Of a DNA stretch of 64,000 nucleotides, positions 63,341 through 64,000 are shown piece by piece. Positions within the stretch are counted from its first letter, which is position 1; each line of letters opens with the position of its first letter. The notes beneath the pieces were generated by a model, which was not told the DNA's origin, searched no databases, and saw only the letters and a list, made by a program, of their open reading frames with translations. The stretch covers positions 186,001 through 250,000 of the forward strand of contig NZ_CANMUE010000003.1 in the NCBI RefSeq assembly GCF_947500975.1, read 5' to 3'. The translations under genes were made by a program, and so were the position numbers. Source of the DNA: an uncultured Polaribacter sp. GTDB lineage: Bacteria > Bacteroidota > Bacteroidia > Flavobacteriales > Flavobacteriaceae.

Positions 63341-64000
63341 ATGAAAAAGATGTTTAAAAGCATACAATTATTAACCATATTTTTTATGGTTTCATTATTA
63401 TTATCGTGTGGGAGTGATGATGCAGTAGAAGATGATTCTTGTACTGAATCTACATGGTATGAAGATGCCGATGGAGATGGATTAGGAAATGCAAGCGTTA
63501 CTCTTTCAGCTTGTGAACAACCAGATGGTTATGTATCTAACAGTAGCGATACAGACGATACAGATGATGGTAGCGGAAGTTCTGCAGCATGTGAAACAAC
63601 CGGTGAAGTAGATCAATCAACAAATACAGAAATTGAAGCAATGCGTACAGCAATGGTTGCTTTTAGATCTTCTTTATCATCAACTTTATTAGAAGAAGGT
63701 TCTGTTTGTTTAGATGACGAGCGTTTTTATTTATGGCATAATACACCAGCAAATAATGGTAACAGAGATGGAATTACTTATGATGATTTAAGTGATACGC
63801 AATTAGAAGCATTTAAAGATATTTTACAATTATTTTTAAGTGCAGACGGTTACCAAAAAGTATATGAAATTACAGAATTATCTGAAGGATGGTTAAGTGA
63901 AATTATGAGTACTGTATGGGATCCAGGTTTCTATTCTATTGATATGTTTGGAGATCCTGAAACTAGTGGTTCTTGGGGTTTTCAATTGGATGGGCACCAC
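63341..64000 (+). CDS. DUF3500 family lipoprotein (truncated by window end)
   Basis: The open frame runs 220 codons to the window edge. It starts MKKMFKSIQLLTIFFMVSLL LSC-type, a lipoprotein signal with Cys in LLSC, followed by a short acidic repeat region (ESTWYEDADGDGLGNASVT, a thrombospondin-type-3-like Ca2+ motif, and a D/S-rich linker DDTDDGSGSS). The main domain begins near residue 100 with AFRSSLS and reaches FYSIDMFGDPETSGSW GFQLDGHH-type sequence, the signature of DUF3500 proteins, whose function is not known to me. About 100 bases of plain AT-rich DNA separate it from the two-component genes. Confidence 0.88.
   Translation, partial: MKKMFKSIQLLTIFFMVSLLLSCGSDDAVEDDSCTESTWYEDADGDGLGNASVTLSACEQPDGYVSNSSDTDDTDDGSGSSAACETTGEVDQSTNTEIEAMRTAMVAFRSSLSSTLLEEGSVCLDDERFYLWHNTPANNGNRDGITYDDLSDTQLEAFKDILQLFLSADGYQKVYEITELSEGWLSEIMSTVWDPGFYSIDMFGDPETSGSWGFQLDGHH

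Overview
The window is chromosomal DNA from a low-GC Bacteroidota, almost certainly a marine-type member of the Flavobacteriaceae (Polaribacter/Tenacibaculum-like). The reasons are the gene content (SprE/PorW of the type IX secretion/gliding machinery, IPExxxVDY, DUF5687 and DUF6168 proteins, B-type succinate dehydrogenase, an F-type ATPase operon without beta and epsilon genes) and the promoters, which repeatedly show the Bacteroidota -7 box TAnnTTTG a few bases before the start codon. Most of the window is ordinary core genome. The accessory content sits in four islands.

Layout. 1-4.9 kb: an edge-truncated choice-of-anchor B protein, thiL, a hydrolase divergent from brnQ, and an AraC-type regulator. 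4.9-6.7 kb: a small redox cluster (thioredoxin, a decayed Cys-rich mini-ORF, an AhpD-like protein, a cupredoxin-like secreted protein) carrying two near-identical AraC-style promoter/operator units. 6.8-8.6 kb: a hydrolase and a KDG kinase. 8.7-10.6 kb: a type II restriction-modification pair with overlapping convergent 3' ends. 10.7-16.9 kb: aminopeptidase P, then an array of lipoprotein immunity genes alternating with decayed 3' tips of a type 23 polymorphic toxin, then a DEAD-box helicase and a Gly-rich membrane protein. 17-24.6 kb: a BNR-repeat protein, a DUF6973 protein and sdhCAB, with an intervening-sequence-like cassette (broken four-helix-bundle gene between inverted repeats) inserted between sdhA and sdhB. 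24.6-28.9 kb: an XRE regulator and three copies of one promoter module with a conserved inverted repeat, interleaved with a Cys-rich lipoprotein and a candidate toxin lipoprotein plus its small lipoprotein partner.

29-34.6 kb: rnhA-purN diverging from acpP-fabF-rnc-IPExxxVDY-pyk. 34.6-41.9 kb: recX and a TetR-controlled RND efflux operon. 42-48 kb: polyprenyl synthase, one tRNA with a CAT anticodon, M13 and S9 lipoprotein peptidases, thioredoxin. 48.1-52.8 kb: a PadR regulator, three paralogous membrane proteins and an ABC exporter. 52.9-61.4 kb: sprE, bactofilin, AtpZ/AtpI-like genes and atpBEFHAG. 61.5-64 kb: a LytS/LytTR two-component pair and an edge-truncated DUF3500 lipoprotein.

The most unusual elements are the orphan immunity/toxin-tip array (about 12.1-15.1 kb), the IVS-like insertion in the sdh operon (23.4-23.85 kb), the triplicated regulatory module with its candidate toxin pair (25-28.9 kb), and the twin AraC operators (5.0 and 5.4 kb). 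No rRNA, CRISPR array, transposase or integrase was seen.
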